From Circinella umbellata (taxonomy: Eukaryota; Mucoromycota; Mucoromycetes; Mucorales; Lichtheimiaceae): DNA of 64,000 nucleotides. The notes under the pieces were generated by a model that saw nothing but the letters and a program-made list of their open reading frames with translations, did no database searches and was not told where the DNA came from. Position numbers and translations under genes: made by a program. Position 1 is the first letter of the stretch. The number at the start of each line of letters is the position of its first letter. The stretch lies in assembly GCA_025093555.1 (NCBI GenBank), contig JAIWNF010000033.1:62001-126000 (forward strand), given 5' to 3'. Shown here in pieces: positions 61,455 through 64,000 of the stretch.

Positions 61455-64000
61455 ATGCTATATCGCTTTCTCGTGACTATCACTACAGTTTCATTACTGA
61501 TCTTTTCATGTGCCTCTGGTAAATAAAATGTTATAAAAAGGCTGAACAGAAATCATTTAAACTGAATTTCCTTTTTTTTATTAAAAATAGCAGAGGACAT
61601 TGGAAGTAGTTTATATCCTTACATTTATACTAATCTAAATAATTGGCCTTGTGTAAGACTTTTGAATGCCACGAGTACTATTGGTTGCCATGGTAATGAC
61701 TACGTAACACATCAATTAGATAGTGAAATATGTATACCTAAAGATTAAAAAGGGTATAAACTAACATTTAAAATGAAATGGAAAACATAATATATATAGC
61801 GCCAAAGACAGGTAGTGGTGTTCTTTACCATGTAAAGTCTCAAAACCAAATGGACGATTTTGTTGCTGGTCAATTTGGATCGTCGGATACCTACGGCATT
61901 GTTCTTGGTTACAATTTACTTACAAGGTAATAAATTAAAAGGGGGAGAGAGAGCGAGACTCCAAGTACGTGGATATGTCAAATAAATCAGTCTATATTTC
62001 TTTTTAACGAAAAAAAATAGAGATAATATCAATGCATTACAATCAACGGGGCGAGTCAATGGATTAATTGTATTATTAAGAGAAGCCATGAACCAAAATG
62101 ATTTTCAAAACTTACATTCACCTGAAGGAAATTGTCCCAATTGTCAATTTGGACTTTATGCGGACGATGATGATCCATATAACTGGAACCCGCAGGTAAA
62201 ATTCTTTTTGTCTTTCTCGTATGATTATTATTTTTATAGGCAAGCCAATAAAGAAAAAAAAAGAACAGAGGGACTCAATGTTTAGTTTAAAATTTCAGGG
62301 ACAAAATTTATTAGAAAGTGAATTCGAAATACCCATTTTTGGCATAAATCCTGTCAATAAAATATCCACACAAATATACAATTTTGTTATGAAAGTATGT
62401 TTTTTTTCTCAAGTTACTATTCATTCTTACTCTCACTTTTTATATATAATACTAATGCACAGTGATAATCAAAATCTGATAATTAATTTGTGTATAGACT
62501 GTAGAATACAATGAAGAAAAAGGTTACGATAATTATCCATTACAAGCAGTCGATTTTGAATTATTCATGTGGGCAGCCGTGAATTCTGAAACATGTCTTC
62601 GACGTGGATGGTGTGAAGCTATTGGCGGGTTATCTGTTTATTCAACCCCATCCGTTGATATCCAAGCCGATGACAAAAAATCCATTGTCATGTTAACTGC
62701 TGGAATGGATAGTAGATCTCTTTTCCACGACTTGACAAATGGTGCTGGACATGATGTTTCTGGATTGGTAGGAATTCTTGCTGCTGCTGAAGCATTGAGT
62801 CGTGTTGATACAATCAATCTACCTAAGCATATTTTATATACTGCATTTTCAGCAGAATCATGGGGTTATGCAGGATCACAACGTTTTGTACAAGATATAT
62901 CTCAACCATTTACATGTACTAATAAGTCACGTGCCGTTACTTGTCCTTATGGCTCGAGTGCCCCATGTACAAATCCATGTGTTCGATCACTAGATTTTAA
63001 ACGGATTAATTTTGATCAAATTGATTCCATTATTGAATTGGGTTCAATCTCAATGACAACAAGTGGGGGATATTGGGCTCATGTAGATGATATCAAAACA
63101 AGTGAATCATTAGTAACAACATTACAGCAACAACAAAATACACCAAGTTCGAATGCATCCATATTTTCAATTCATCCAGCATATGAAGATAATGTACAGC
63201 GTAAATTACCACCTGGAAGTAGTACGATGAGTTTTTTGAAACAAAAACGAAATATACCATCAGTAGTGATTACGGATTTTCAAAAAGAACTTGGAAGGTA
63301 AGAAGAAGGTGGATGGGTAAATTATATAGATTTTCTCTTTCCTCATCTATACATATTTATGTAAATGTATTAATAAATATCACAAGCAGTTTGTACAACA
63401 GCGATCTGGATGATACCTTAAAAGGATTAGATCTATCATCTATCTGTCAATTAGCTACCACTACAGCAAAAACAACGTATCTACAGGCACAAGGTAACAC
63501 GAGCGTAGCTGACCAGATTACTGCCAATTGTACATTGGTTGAGTCTCTGATGGATTGTTTAGTTTCCAATTTTTCTTGTTCTTTTATGCAAAGTTATTTC
63601 AATGGTAAAGTAAACAGAAGATAAATATCATATGTATAATATATGTTTTATAAGAATTACTCACGGCTTATTACATTAATCCATCGCATAAATATTTTAT
63701 TATTTAGTTTCAGGCATTACTCGTATCAGTCATTATTCTTCTATATTCAGTTTTCGTAATCCACAACCACAACTCCTACCACGATTTGTTTTTACATTCC
63801 TTGCAGATGTAACAAGTCGTTCTTCACCAACACCATCATCTTGTGCTACTATTCAAGATTGTAAGCAAGGAGAATATTGTATTAAAAAACAATGTGTTCA
63901 AACATTTACAAATTATCATGATGCATATGGAACTGGACTAAAGTATGATGAATCTAGCGGAAAAGTTCTTGTTATTGATTCTACAAAGTCAACTTGGACA
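61455..64000 (+). CDS. nicastrin-like gamma-secretase subunit, 3' end outside window
   Basis: Eight exons are visible (61455-61518, 61591-61692, 61800-61926, 62021-62195, 62299-62394, 62498-63297, 63390-63604, 63714 onward), giving the first 622 aa. A signal peptide (MLYRFLVTITTVSLLIFSCA) precedes the nicastrin N-terminal signature WPCVRLLNATSTIGCH (residues 40-55). The large lobe, an aminopeptidase-like fold, includes LTAGMDSRSLFHDL (DSRS, residues 259-262), GILAAAEALSRV, and FSAESWGYAGSQRF, which corresponds to the DYIGS region with Glu308 and Tyr312 retained. A cysteine-rich insert follows (TCPYGSSAPCTNPC). Nicastrin is the membrane-anchored substrate-gating subunit of gamma-secretase, together with presenilin, Aph-1 and Pen-2. 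The expected C-terminal membrane helix lies beyond the window. Animal proteins are about 700 aa, so roughly 85% is visible. Confidence 0.93.

Overview
The window is nuclear DNA from an early-diverging fungus, most likely Mucoromycota (Mucorales-like). The support is AT-rich intergenic DNA, many short GT-AG introns (roughly 60-170 bp), pyrimidine-rich tracts before start codons, Asn/Gln/Ser homopolymers in regulatory proteins, and genes typical of fungi: a Yap1/Pap1-type bZIP, a Cdc15/Imp2/Hof1-type F-BAR protein, Chm7 and a Dal5-type permease. A GT10 fucosyltransferase and a nicastrin homologue point away from Ascomycota yeasts. The placement is inferred from gene content only.

I rebuilt 15 multi-exon or single-exon genes by joining exons at splice sites and checking that reading phase is kept across every junction. 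In order: GT10 fucosyltransferase C-terminal part (1-1002, +); a 5.6 kb gene-poor stretch with an 808-bp terminal-inverted-repeat element; F-BAR/SH3 protein (6597-10705, -); divergent Yap1-like bZIP (12634-14186, +); Gln/Asn/His-rich protein (16420-17643, +); Derlin (18830-20189, -); divergent Cdc45 (21707-24387, +); amino-acid permease C (26005-27660, -); eIF2-beta (29728-31198, -); a decayed coding stretch (about 31.4-32.7 kb); Ydj1/DNAJA-type co-chaperone (33043-34769, -); CHMP7/Chm7-like ESCRT-III protein (34887-36788, -); permeases A and B in tandem (40064-41922 and 43567-45436, +); Dal5-family MFS transporter (47753-50058, -); divergent tricarballylate-dehydrogenase-like flavoprotein (51173-53075, +); RFX transcription factor (56882-60161, +); and nicastrin (61455 to beyond the right edge, +).

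Three themes link the genes. The first is nutrient uptake: three paralogous AAAP permeases and an organic-anion MFS carrier paired head-to-head with a flavin dehydrogenase, with a perfect 9+9 bp palindrome in their shared promoter. The second is the secretory and membrane system: fucosyltransferase, Derlin, CHMP7, farnesylated DnaJ and nicastrin. The third is cell cycle and gene control: Cdc45, F-BAR, RFX and bZIP. The most notable observations are the fungal nicastrin, the duplicated permeases that differ by one clean intron, and a 15-nt microexon inside the J domain. I found no rRNA, tRNA, CRISPR array or intact transposase gene.
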